From positions 1 to 9,963 of the forward strand of contig DATEOW010000016.1 in the NCBI GenBank assembly GCA_035273665.1: 9,963 nt of DNA. The letters run 5' to 3'. The notes under the pieces were generated by a model. That model had not been told where the DNA came from, searched no databases, and saw only the letters and a list, made by a program, of their open reading frames with translations. This DNA is from DATEEW01 sp035273665. Its GTDB lineage: Bacteria > Pseudomonadota > Gammaproteobacteria > Burkholderiales > SG8-39. This document shows, in pieces, positions 1 to 6,265 of the stretch (positions are counted from its first letter, which is position 1; each line of letters opens with the position of its first letter). Made by a program: the position numbers and the translations under genes.

Positions 1-350
1 TCGCCTTGACCTTGCCGGCTGCCGAGCAATTGCATGGATTCGGCCACGATTTCGGTGGAATATCGGTCTTGTCCGGTTTCCTTGTCCTGGTATTTGCGGG
101 TGCGGATGCGGCCCTCGACATAAATCTGCGACCCCTTCTTACAATACTGGCCGACAATTTCCGCTAGACGGCCAAAGAAGGAAATGCGATGCCACTCGGT
201 TGCTTCCTTCATTTCGCCCGAAGCCTTGTCCTTCCACTTATCCGTGGTTGCAATGCGGATGTTGGCAATCGCATCGCCCGAAGGCATGTAACGGGTTTCC
301 GGATCCGCACCCAGATTGCCCACCAGTATTACTTTGTTGACCGACGCCAT
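1..350 (-). CDS. ssb: Single-stranded DNA-binding protein SSB (N-terminal part, cut by the left edge)
   Basis: SSB coats single-stranded DNA during replication, recombination and repair, normally as a homotetramer in the cytoplasm. The frame reads from an ATG at 350-348 to the window edge, giving about 116 residues, which is essentially the whole OB-fold. The start reads MASVNKVILVGNLGADPE and matches E. coli SSB closely, without its two-residue insertion after MAS. Conserved DNA-stacking aromatics are visible: W39 (TTDKW), W53 (ATEWHRI) and F59, followed by KKGSQIYVEGRIRTRKY. The acidic C-terminal tail that recruits partner proteins lies outside the window. A strong Shine-Dalgarno (GGAGGG, minus strand 360-355) sits 4 nt before the ATG and fixes the start. 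The gene lies 28 nt downstream of the MFS transporter gene on the same strand and is probably co-transcribed with it, though the strong ribosome site would allow separate expression. Identification is secure. Confidence 0.97.
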   Translation of the reverse strand, partial: MASVNKVILVGNLGADPETRYMPSGDAIANIRIATTDKWKDKASGEMKEATEWHRISFFGRLAEIVGQYCKKGSQIYVEGRIRTRKYQDKETGQDRYSTEIVAESMQLLGSRQGQG

Positions 351-360
351 GATTCCCTCC
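351..360 (-). promoter_or_regulatory. Ribosome binding site of ssb
   Basis: On the minus strand the ten bases before the ssb ATG read GGAGGGAATC, a near-perfect anti-16S complement at short spacing. It decides the start codon and suggests efficient translation, as expected for an abundant protein. Confidence 0.85.
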
Positions 361-378
361 TGAAATATGCCCGCTAGT

Positions 379-1611
379 TTAATGGGCCGCGCTGTTTGCC
401 GCACGTCCATGTGAAGGCGCCGGAATCCGCATCCCGGCCGCCACACCGAGCCACAGCAAAGCGAGTGCGCCGGCCAATATGAATACCGCCTGGGGGCCGA
501 AATTCGCCGTCAACCATCCGCCGAGCACCCCGCCTAACGCAAGTCCCAGGTTCTGCGTGGTGTTGTACACCCCAAATGCGGTGCCTCGTGAGGCCGCCGG
601 AGCAACTCGCGAAACGAGCGAAGGCAAACTAGCTTCCAAAATGTTGAAAGCGACAAAAAAGGCCAGGAGCAGACCGACATGAGCATAAATCGAAGTCACG
701 CCGGAGGCGTACCCAATTTGTGCGATGAATAAAAGCGCAATGGAACCGATGAATAGGCGCTTTGCGCGGCCACGACGCTCGGCCATCAGAAGGGGCGGCA
801 TCATCAACACAAAAGACAGCAATACCACCGGCAAGTACACCATCCAGCTTTGTTGCGACAAAGGCACGCCGGCGCCTTTCAACAGCATGGTGGGCACCAC
901 CACAAACATGGACATCTGTGCCACATGCAGCGCGAAGATGCCGAAGTTCAAGCGCAGCAACTCGACATTTCGCAGCACCGCCATAAACCCGGCCTTGCTT
1001 AAATCGGCGTGCGCCGACTGTGCCGGCGGCTCTGCTGGAACAATTCTGTAAAGCACGACAATCGCGGCAAGCGCCAGCAATCCCGTCAGAATAAAAATGC
1101 CATCCAGGCCGACCCATTGATACAGAAGTGGCGAGCTGATCAGGCACAAGGCAAACATCAAACCGATGGAGGCGCCAATGACAGCCATGGTCTTGGTGCG
1201 CTGCTCCTCTCGCGTTAGATCCGCCGCCAATGCCATGACGGCGGCGGAGATCGCACCAGCACCCTGTATGGCGCGCCCGGCGATCACAACCCAAATATTC
1301 TCACCGATGGCGGCGATAACACTGCCCACCGCAAAAATGAGCAGGCCCAACAGAATCACTCGTTTGCGGCCAAAACGGTCAGCTGCCATGCCGAATGGAA
1401 TTTGCAGGCAGCCTTGCGTCAAGTTGTAGATGCCCAGTGCCCAACCGATGAGCACCAGGCTATGGCCGTCTTGTAGTGACGGCGCATGCACAACGAAAAC
1501 CGGGAGGATGGAAAAGGCCCCGAACATGCGCAGCGCAAATATGGAACCGAGGGAAAAAGCTGCACGGATCTCCTCGGCCGTCATACGGTGCGAGGAAGGG
1601 AGGGACTGCAT
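379..1611 (-). CDS. MFS drug/proton antiporter-like transporter, YajR type without the C-terminal YAM domain
   Basis: This is a 410-residue major facilitator superfamily inner-membrane transporter with about 12 hydrophobic helices in two six-helix halves, separated by a polar loop near residues 190-215. MFS motif A is clear in the helix 2-3 loop (G74-M-A-A-D78-R79-F-G81-R82-K83). Other stretches resemble E. coli YajR: LGSIFALRM near the start, AGRAIQGAGAISAAVMAL at 111-128, LTREEQRTK at 132-140, LNFGIFALH at 221-229, and FFVAFNILEASLPSL at 318-332. YajR (454 residues, by recollection) carries a C-terminal cytoplasmic ferredoxin-like YAM domain. This protein stops about 15 residues after helix 12, so that domain is absent. 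The substrate cannot be told from the sequence. The ATG at 1611 has no clear Shine-Dalgarno. An in-frame ATG at 1584 (M10) aligns well with the YajR start and could be the true one. The gene is divergent from uvrA and upstream of ssb, a neighbourhood I recall from betaproteobacteria. Confidence 0.93.
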   Translation of the reverse strand: MQSLPSSHRMTAEEIRAAFSLGSIFALRMFGAFSILPVFVVHAPSLQDGHSLVLIGWALGIYNLTQGCLQIPFGMAADRFGRKRVILLGLLIFAVGSVIAAIGENIWVVIAGRAIQGAGAISAAVMALAADLTREEQRTKTMAVIGASIGLMFALCLISSPLLYQWVGLDGIFILTGLLALAAIVVLYRIVPAEPPAQSAHADLSKAGFMAVLRNVELLRLNFGIFALHVAQMSMFVVVPTMLLKGAGVPLSQQSWMVYLPVVLLSFVLMMPPLLMAERRGRAKRLFIGSIALLFIAQIGYASGVTSIYAHVGLLLAFFVAFNILEASLPSLVSRVAPAASRGTAFGVYNTTQNLGLALGGVLGGWLTANFGPQAVFILAGALALLWLGVAAGMRIPAPSHGRAANSAAH

Positions 1612-1673
1612 GATGGGTAGCGGACGATAGGGCGAGTTGCGTATAGTAGCAGGTTTGCTTTTTGCGCCCCTCT
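1612..1673. promoter_or_regulatory. Divergent promoter region between the MFS transporter gene and uvrA
   Basis: This 62-nt gap must hold the promoters for both divergent genes, or they lie partly inside the genes. For uvrA a good -10 hexamer, TATAGT (five of six matches to TATAAT), lies at 1642-1647 and would give a leader of about 20 nt. No convincing -35 stands at the expected distance, which suggests activator dependence or a weak promoter. On the other strand the same AT-rich patch could serve the transporter gene. A degenerate LexA-like half-match overlaps the -10 and is treated as a separate finding. Confidence 0.5.
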
Positions 1674-4523
1674 ATGGAAGCCATCCGGGTTCGCGGTGCA
1701 CGCACCCATAACCTGAAGAACATCAATCTCGATCTGCCTCGCAACAAGCTGATCGTGATTACTGGTCTGTCCGGCTCGGGCAAGTCTTCGCTCGCGTTCG
1801 ATACCTTGTACGCCGAAGGGCAACGGCGGTACGTTGAATCGCTGTCGGCTTACGCGCGGCAGTTCCTGCAGTTGATGGAAAAGCCCGATGTCGATTTGAT
1901 CGAAGGGCTATCGCCCGCGATATCCATTGAGCAGAAAGCCACCAGCCACAATCCGCGCTCCACCGTTGGGACGGTGACGGAGATTCACGATTACCTGCGA
2001 TTGCTTTTCGCACGCGTTGGCAGCCCTTATTGCCCGGATCATGCAGAACCGCTAAGCGCTCAATCGGTATCCCAGATGGTTGATCATGTGCTGGCGCTGC
2101 CAGAAGACACCCGCCTCATGGTCCTGGCGCCGGTGGTAAGCGGACGCAAGGGCGAACATGTCGATCTCTTCGAGGAATTGCGCGCCCAGGGATTCGTGCG
2201 TCTACGCATTGACGGGGAGGTGCATGAAATCGACGCGCTACCCAAGCTGGCGAAAAGCACAAAGCATAGCGTCGACGTCGTGGTCGACCGTCTCAAGGTC
2301 CGAACAGATCAGAAGCAGCGCCTTGCCGAATCCTTTGAAACGGCGTTGCGCCACGCAGACGGTCGCGCGATCGCGGTGGAAATGGACAGCGGCGTGGAGC
2401 ATCTCTTCTCAGCGAAGTTCGCGTGCCCGATTTGCAGCTATTCGCTGCCCGAACTGGAACCGCGCTTGTTCTCGTTCAACAATCCGATGGGCGCTTGCCC
2501 GGAGTGCGACGGGCTTGGCGGCATCCAATTTTTCGATCCGAAGCGCGTGGTCGCGCATCCGGAATTGTCGCTTGCCTCCGGCGCGATTCGCGGATGGGAT
2601 CGGCGCAACCAATTTTACTTCCAGATGCTGACGAGTCTGGCCAATCACTTCAAGTTTGATGTAGACAAGGCCTTCACCGAATTGAACGAAGCAGTGCGGG
2701 CGATCGTTCTATACGGCACGAAAGAGAAAATCCCGTTCTCCTATCTGAATGAACGGGGTCGCACGACGATTAAAGAGCATGCCTTCGAGGGGATCATTCC
2801 CAGTCTGCAGCGCCGGTACAAAGAAACGGATTCTGCGGTCGTGCGCGAGGAGCTTGCCAAGTACCTCAACCACAAACCCTGCCCGGCCTGCCAAGGTACG
2901 CGTCTTCGCGGCGAGGCGAGGCATGTGAAAGTCGCCGATCGCGCGATCTACGAAATCAGCGCGATGCCGCTGCGTGAATGCACGGTCTTCTTCCAAAACA
3001 TGAAGTTGCCGGGTCACAAAGCGCAAATCGCCGAAAAAATCGTCCACGAAATTAGCGCCCGCCTCTCTTTTCTCGTCAATGTGGGGCTGGACTATTTGTC
3101 CTTGGATCGTTCCGCCGAGACCTTATCCGGCGGTGAAGCCCAGCGTATTCGGCTGGCCTCGCAAATCGGCTCAGGACTTACCGGGGTCATGTACGTGCTC
3201 GACGAGCCCTCGATCGGCTTGCATCAACGAGACAACGACCGGCTACTCGATACGCTGAAATATCTGCGCGATATCGGCAACACGGTCATCGTGGTGGAGC
3301 ACGACGAAGACGCGATTCGAGCTGCGGACCACGTCGTCGATATGGGTCCCGGCGCAGGCGAGCATGGAGGACAGATCATCGCCGAAGGCACGCCGCGCAT
3401 GATCGAAGAAAGCGACGCATCGGTCACCGGACAATATCTTTCCGGCGTTCGAAGCATCGCGCTCCCGTCTCGACGCGTCAAACCAGATTCCGAACGCCTG
3501 CTCCGAATTGCCGGAGCGCGCGGTAACAATCTTAAAGCGGTCACGGTCGAGATTCCTGTCGGGCTCTTCGTCTGCGTCACCGGCGTATCTGGTTCCGGCA
3601 AATCAACGCTCATCAACGATACGCTCTACTCGTCCGTCGCCCGGGAGTTATACGGTTCGGCCCTGGAACCCGCGCCTCACGACGAAATTATCGGCATCGA
3701 TCAATTCGACAAAGTCATCAACGTCGATCAAAGCCCTATCGGACGTACGCCGCGCTCCAACCCGGCTACTTACACGGGCCTGTTCACCCCTATCCGCGAT
3801 CTATTCGCCGGCGTGCCCGGTGCACGCGAGCGCGGGTATGGCCCCGGCCGCTTTTCCTTCAATGTCAAAGGCGGCCGCTGCGAGGCGTGTCAAGGCGACG
3901 GCGTGCTGAAAGTGGAAATGCATTTTCTGCCTGACATCTATGTTCCTTGCGATGTCTGCCACGGCAAGCGCTACAACCGAGAAACCTTGGAAGTGCAGTA
4001 CAAAGGCAAGAACGTCTACGAAGTGCTCCACATGACTGTCGAGCAGGCACATGCTTTTTTTAATGCGGTGCCCACGATCGAAAGAAAATTGCAAACACTG
4101 CTCGACGTTGGGCTGGGCTACATACAGCTTGGACAATCCGCCACAACGCTGTCTGGCGGGGAAGCACAACGCGTCAAGTTGGCGCTTGAATTATCGAAGC
4201 GGGATACGGGTCGTACTTTATATATCCTGGACGAGCCGACCACTGGGCTGCACTTTCAGGACATCGAATTGCTTTTAGGCGTGCTTCATCGCCTGCGGGA
4301 CCACGGTAACACCGTCGTCGTCATCGAGCATAACCTTGACGTCATCAAGACGGCTGACTGGTTGATCGACCTCGGTCCGCAAGGTGGCGACGGCGGTGGG
4401 CAAATCATCGCGCAAGGCACCCCCGAAGAAGTCAGTGAAGTGGCGGCCAGTTACACGGGTCATCATCTGAAGCCCTTGCTTAGCAAACGGATACCTAAAC
4501 CGCGTAAAATCGCCTCGACTTAG
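1674..4523 (+). CDS. uvrA: UvrABC system protein A, DNA damage-recognition ABC ATPase
   Basis: UvrA dimerises, binds distorted DNA and loads UvrB to begin nucleotide excision repair in the cytoplasm. From the ATG at 1674 the product is 949 residues, close to the 940 of E. coli UvrA. Both ABC modules are intact. Module I has Walker A GLSGSGKSS (31-39), signature LSGGE (484-488) and Walker B with D510-E511. Module II has Walker A GVSGSGKST (637-645), signature LSGGE (826-830) and Walker B with D853-E854. Both structural zinc sites are present: C251/C254/C275/C278 and C736/C739/C759/C762. I chose ATG 1674 because MEAIRVRGARTHNLKN aligns directly with the E. coli N terminus. An in-frame TTG at 1662 would add four residues and has a weak AGG eight nt upstream, so it cannot be excluded. 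The gene diverges from the MFS gene, and the next plus-strand gene follows after 17 nt. No truncation or missing catalytic residue is seen. Confidence 0.98.
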   Translation: MEAIRVRGARTHNLKNINLDLPRNKLIVITGLSGSGKSSLAFDTLYAEGQRRYVESLSAYARQFLQLMEKPDVDLIEGLSPAISIEQKATSHNPRSTVGTVTEIHDYLRLLFARVGSPYCPDHAEPLSAQSVSQMVDHVLALPEDTRLMVLAPVVSGRKGEHVDLFEELRAQGFVRLRIDGEVHEIDALPKLAKSTKHSVDVVVDRLKVRTDQKQRLAESFETALRHADGRAIAVEMDSGVEHLFSAKFACPICSYSLPELEPRLFSFNNPMGACPECDGLGGIQFFDPKRVVAHPELSLASGAIRGWDRRNQFYFQMLTSLANHFKFDVDKAFTELNEAVRAIVLYGTKEKIPFSYLNERGRTTIKEHAFEGIIPSLQRRYKETDSAVVREELAKYLNHKPCPACQGTRLRGEARHVKVADRAIYEISAMPLRECTVFFQNMKLPGHKAQIAEKIVHEISARLSFLVNVGLDYLSLDRSAETLSGGEAQRIRLASQIGSGLTGVMYVLDEPSIGLHQRDNDRLLDTLKYLRDIGNTVIVVEHDEDAIRAADHVVDMGPGAGEHGGQIIAEGTPRMIEESDASVTGQYLSGVRSIALPSRRVKPDSERLLRIAGARGNNLKAVTVEIPVGLFVCVTGVSGSGKSTLINDTLYSSVARELYGSALEPAPHDEIIGIDQFDKVINVDQSPIGRTPRSNPATYTGLFTPIRDLFAGVPGARERGYGPGRFSFNVKGGRCEACQGDGVLKVEMHFLPDIYVPCDVCHGKRYNRETLEVQYKGKNVYEVLHMTVEQAHAFFNAVPTIERKLQTLLDVGLGYIQLGQSATTLSGGEAQRVKLALELSKRDTGRTLYILDEPTTGLHFQDIELLLGVLHRLRDHGNTVVVIEHNLDVIKTADWLIDLGPQGGDGGGQIIAQGTPEEVSEVAASYTGHHLKPLLSKRIPKPRKIAST

Positions 4524-4540
4524 CGTTTTCGAAGGGATGA

Positions 4541-4918
4541 ATGTCAATGCGTTTTCCTTATCTTGCTTTGCTGCTTCTGACCATCATTTATGCGGCGCCC
4601 GCAGCTGCGCAAAATGTCTACCGTTGCGGCAAGCAGTATCAGGATCGTCCATGCGATCCTGTTCCCGCCACAGTGCATGGCCCTGCCACAGCGACGCCTG
4701 GAGGCGGGTCGGAGAGCTGGGAACATCGCGAATCGCGGCACTATGCCGAAGAAGAAAAAAAGCGATCGCAATGGCAATATGAATGCAGCCGCTACGATCA
4801 AGATTTGCGGAACGTGTACACCACACAGGACAGCGGCGCGGGTCGCAGCAATATGGACACCTTGAACGATCGCGCGCGACGCGTCGAGGAACAGCGCAAG
4901 CTCGCCGGTTGCGGATGA
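4541..4918 (+). CDS. Small exported four-cysteine protein with a short DUF4124-like motif
   Basis: A 125-residue protein with a clear Sec signal peptide: a short basic start, a hydrophobic run at about 6-19, and APAAAQ with likely cleavage between A23 and Q24. The mature protein starts NVYRCGKQYQDRPCD. This resembles the DUF4124 pattern (VYRC...YxDRPC) with the usual glycine/aspartate turn shortened. A Pro/Ala/Gly-rich linker (40-57) leads to a charged helical region (58-122). There are exactly four cysteines (C29, C38, C82, C124), consistent with two periplasmic disulfides. The function is unknown. It starts 17 nt after uvrA, with GAAGGG at 4531-4536 placed 4 nt before ATG 4541. A second in-frame ATG at 4547 is possible. 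Its stop overlaps the start of the next gene, so it probably belongs to a uvrA operon, though nothing suggests a role in DNA repair. That it is a real secreted protein is fairly sure; the family assignment is moderate. Confidence 0.85.
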   Translation: MSMRFPYLALLLLTIIYAAPAAAQNVYRCGKQYQDRPCDPVPATVHGPATATPGGGSESWEHRESRHYAEEEKKRSQWQYECSRYDQDLRNVYTTQDSGAGRSNMDTLNDRARRVEEQRKLAGCG

Positions 4919-5805
4919 CCGCCATGTACTCGGCAGCCACTTTCGTTGAAGCGGTGCAGGGTGAATTATTGGAGGGGCCGGTCTGGTCTGCCAACGAGCA
5001 GGCATTGTATGTCGTCGACATCGTCGCTCAGACATTGATACGGTATCGGCCAAGCACAGATGAAGCGCAGAAGTGGAAGCTGCCGGGGGATATCGGTTGC
5101 GCGGCATTGCGACCCAAGGCAGGTCAACTCGCCGTGGCACTGCGGAGCGGTCTTTTCAGTTTCGATACGAGCACCGAAGCGCTCGAACCCATCGCCCCTG
5201 CAGACTACGACGTTCGCACAACGCGCTTCAATGACGGTTGCGTCGATCGCGCTGGCCGCCTCTGGATCGGAACCATTTACGAGCCGCGCGATCACCCCGC
5301 CGCGGTGCTGTATCGCTACGACGGCACTGGTCCGCTAAAAAGAATGAGAAAGGGTTTCACTACATCGAACGGCTTGGCTTTCAGTCGTGACGGGCGGGTG
5401 GCTTACTTCGCCGATACGCCGCAACGCAAAGTATGGGCGTTCGACATCGACGATGAGGGCGACTTGCATCACCAGCGCGTGTTCATCGACTTCGAATCCG
5501 CCTCGCTGCCGGGGCGTCCGGATGGTGCGACGATCGATGCGGAGGGTTGCTACTGGCTTGCCATGCTGGATGCCTGGCGCATCGGCCGCTTCGATCCGCA
5601 GGGGAAATTGATGCTGCAGATCGAATTGCCGGTGCGTTGGCCGACGAAACCTTGTTTCGGCGGGGCCGAACTCAAAACGATTTTCGTCACCAGTTTGCGC
5701 TCCGGACGCGATGCCGCGCAGCTTGCCGAATCCCCTCGGGCGGGAACTTTGATCAGCATCGAAACGGCCATTGCGGGCCTTCCCGAAAACACCACGCGTT
5801 TCTAA
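4915..5805 (+). CDS. SMP-30/gluconolactonase/LRE family beta-propeller lactonase
   Basis: A 296-residue six-bladed beta-propeller of the SMP-30/gluconolactonase family, whose members use a bound divalent metal to hydrolyse sugar lactones. The motifs expected for metal and substrate binding are all visible: E20 in LLEGPVW, R104 and N106 in TRFNDG, N152 in TSNGLAFS, and D203 in RPDGATIDAEG. Length is normal for the family and no signal peptide is seen, so it is probably cytoplasmic. The ATG at 4915 overlaps the stop of the preceding gene (ATGA), implying translational coupling. An alternative in-frame ATG lies at 4924 (M4). The frame stays open further upstream, but that would only overlap the preceding gene. 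The exact lactone (gluconate, arabinose or another) cannot be told, since no sugar-pathway genes are adjacent. Its stop overlaps by two bases the stop of the 30-residue gene on the opposite strand. Confidence 0.93.
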   Translation: MTAMYSAATFVEAVQGELLEGPVWSANEQALYVVDIVAQTLIRYRPSTDEAQKWKLPGDIGCAALRPKAGQLAVALRSGLFSFDTSTEALEPIAPADYDVRTTRFNDGCVDRAGRLWIGTIYEPRDHPAAVLYRYDGTGPLKRMRKGFTTSNGLAFSRDGRVAYFADTPQRKVWAFDIDDEGDLHHQRVFIDFESASLPGRPDGATIDAEGCYWLAMLDAWRIGRFDPQGKLMLQIELPVRWPTKPCFGGAELKTIFVTSLRSGRDAAQLAESPRAGTLISIETAIAGLPENTTRF

Positions 5806-5894
5806 CCGCCGATTTCCTTCAAGGCGCTCCATAGCCAATACAAGCCAAAGATTACCAAGGCGAGGCCGAAGAGTCTGCGACCGCTTAGTTTCAT
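5802..5894 (-). CDS. 30-residue single-helix membrane miniprotein, coupled to the NIPSNAP gene
   Basis: This is a short frame from ATG 5894-5892 to TAG 5804-5802. The product starts MKLSGRRLFGLALVIFG and ends LKEIGG. It has a basic N terminus (K2, R6, R7), one hydrophobic helix at about residues 8-25 containing Y19, W20 and W22, and a short polar end. By the positive-inside rule the N terminus should be cytoplasmic. The ATG overlaps the TGA of the NIPSNAP gene (ATGA), the usual sign of translational coupling, so a separate Shine-Dalgarno is not required. Its stop meets the stop of the lactonase gene on the other strand, so the frame fills the gap exactly. I recognise no family. The hydrophobic design, the coupling and the lack of other content here make it a likely real small gene, but at 30 codons chance is not excluded. 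Confidence 0.6.
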   Translation of the reverse strand: MKLSGRRLFGLALVIFGLYWLWSALKEIGG

Positions 5895-6238
5895 GGCGCG
5901 CCCCAGCTAGCGATCATTTTTTTGAGGGGTTCTGCAAAAAAAGATGCGGGTTTGAGGATTCGATTTTCCATTTTCACGAGCAGCGGAAAAATCGCGGCAA
6001 GATATTCCTTGAATTGCGCATCCTCGTATAACCGCTTGCGCCGCTCATCGCGATCGTCGAGGCTGCTATAAGCCCACAGATGCACCACTTGGTTCAATTC
6101 GCCGATCTCGGCGGTATACCAGCCCACAGGCGGTCCGAGAATGTCTCGCTGTGGCGCGAACCCCTTCTCTTCGTAAACTTTTAGGAATGCAGGTAGCTTT
6201 CCAGGATGCAACGTATAGATGCGCTCTTCGACGAACAT
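5891..6238 (-). CDS. NIPSNAP family protein
   Basis: A 115-residue protein of the NIPSNAP family, a dimeric alpha/beta ferredoxin-like fold (Dabb-like) whose biochemical role in bacteria is mostly unknown. Typical features are the starting strand EERIYTLHPGKLPAFLKVYE (4-23), the central VGWYTAEIGELNQVVHLWAY (38-57) with the family's LNQVVHLW core, DRDERRKRLY (62-71), and the closing ENRILKPASFF (91-101). It has no signal peptide or membrane helix and should be cytoplasmic. I place the start at ATG 6238-6236 because GGAGGAG on the minus strand (6250-6244) stands 5 nt before it. A GTG two codons upstream (6244-6242) overlaps that ribosome site and is unlikely. The gene begins 27 nt after the stop of the 1010-residue membrane protein gene and ends in an ATGA overlap with the 30-residue gene, so the three probably form one operon. 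Confidence 0.92.
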   Translation of the reverse strand: MFVEERIYTLHPGKLPAFLKVYEEKGFAPQRDILGPPVGWYTAEIGELNQVVHLWAYSSLDDRDERRKRLYEDAQFKEYLAAIFPLLVKMENRILKPASFFAEPLKKMIASWGAP

Positions 6239-6243
6239 CGTCA

Positions 6244-6250
6244 CTCCTCC
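6244..6250 (-). promoter_or_regulatory. Ribosome binding site of the NIPSNAP gene
   Basis: The minus strand reads GGAGGAG here, five bases before ATG 6238, in the 27-nt gap after the large membrane protein gene. It selects ATG 6238 over GTG 6244 and implies stronger translation of the NIPSNAP protein than of the large upstream gene, which lacks a visible ribosome site. Confidence 0.8.
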
Positions 6251-6265
6251 ATTGAAGAGGCGATT

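Noticed and set aside
1662..1673. TTG at 1662 as the uvrA start
   Set aside because: Although AGG lies eight nt upstream, the four extra residues (M-R-P-S) have no counterpart in E. coli UvrA, and ATG 1674 aligns directly. It remains a minor alternative.
4544..5140. A 198-codon minus-strand open frame across the secreted protein and lactonase genes
   Set aside because: It is antisense to two well-supported genes, has arginine/proline-rich shadow composition and no motif.
5917..5942. Inverted repeat TTTTTTTG / CAAAAAAA, a possible terminator or slippage site
   Set aside because: It lies inside the conserved 3' part of the NIPSNAP coding region (FFAEPLKKM). The stem is A/T only without a GC core, and the frame is intact through both runs.
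6242..6244. GTG as the NIPSNAP start
   Set aside because: It overlaps the GGAGGAG ribosome site, whereas ATG 6238 stands at ideal spacing.
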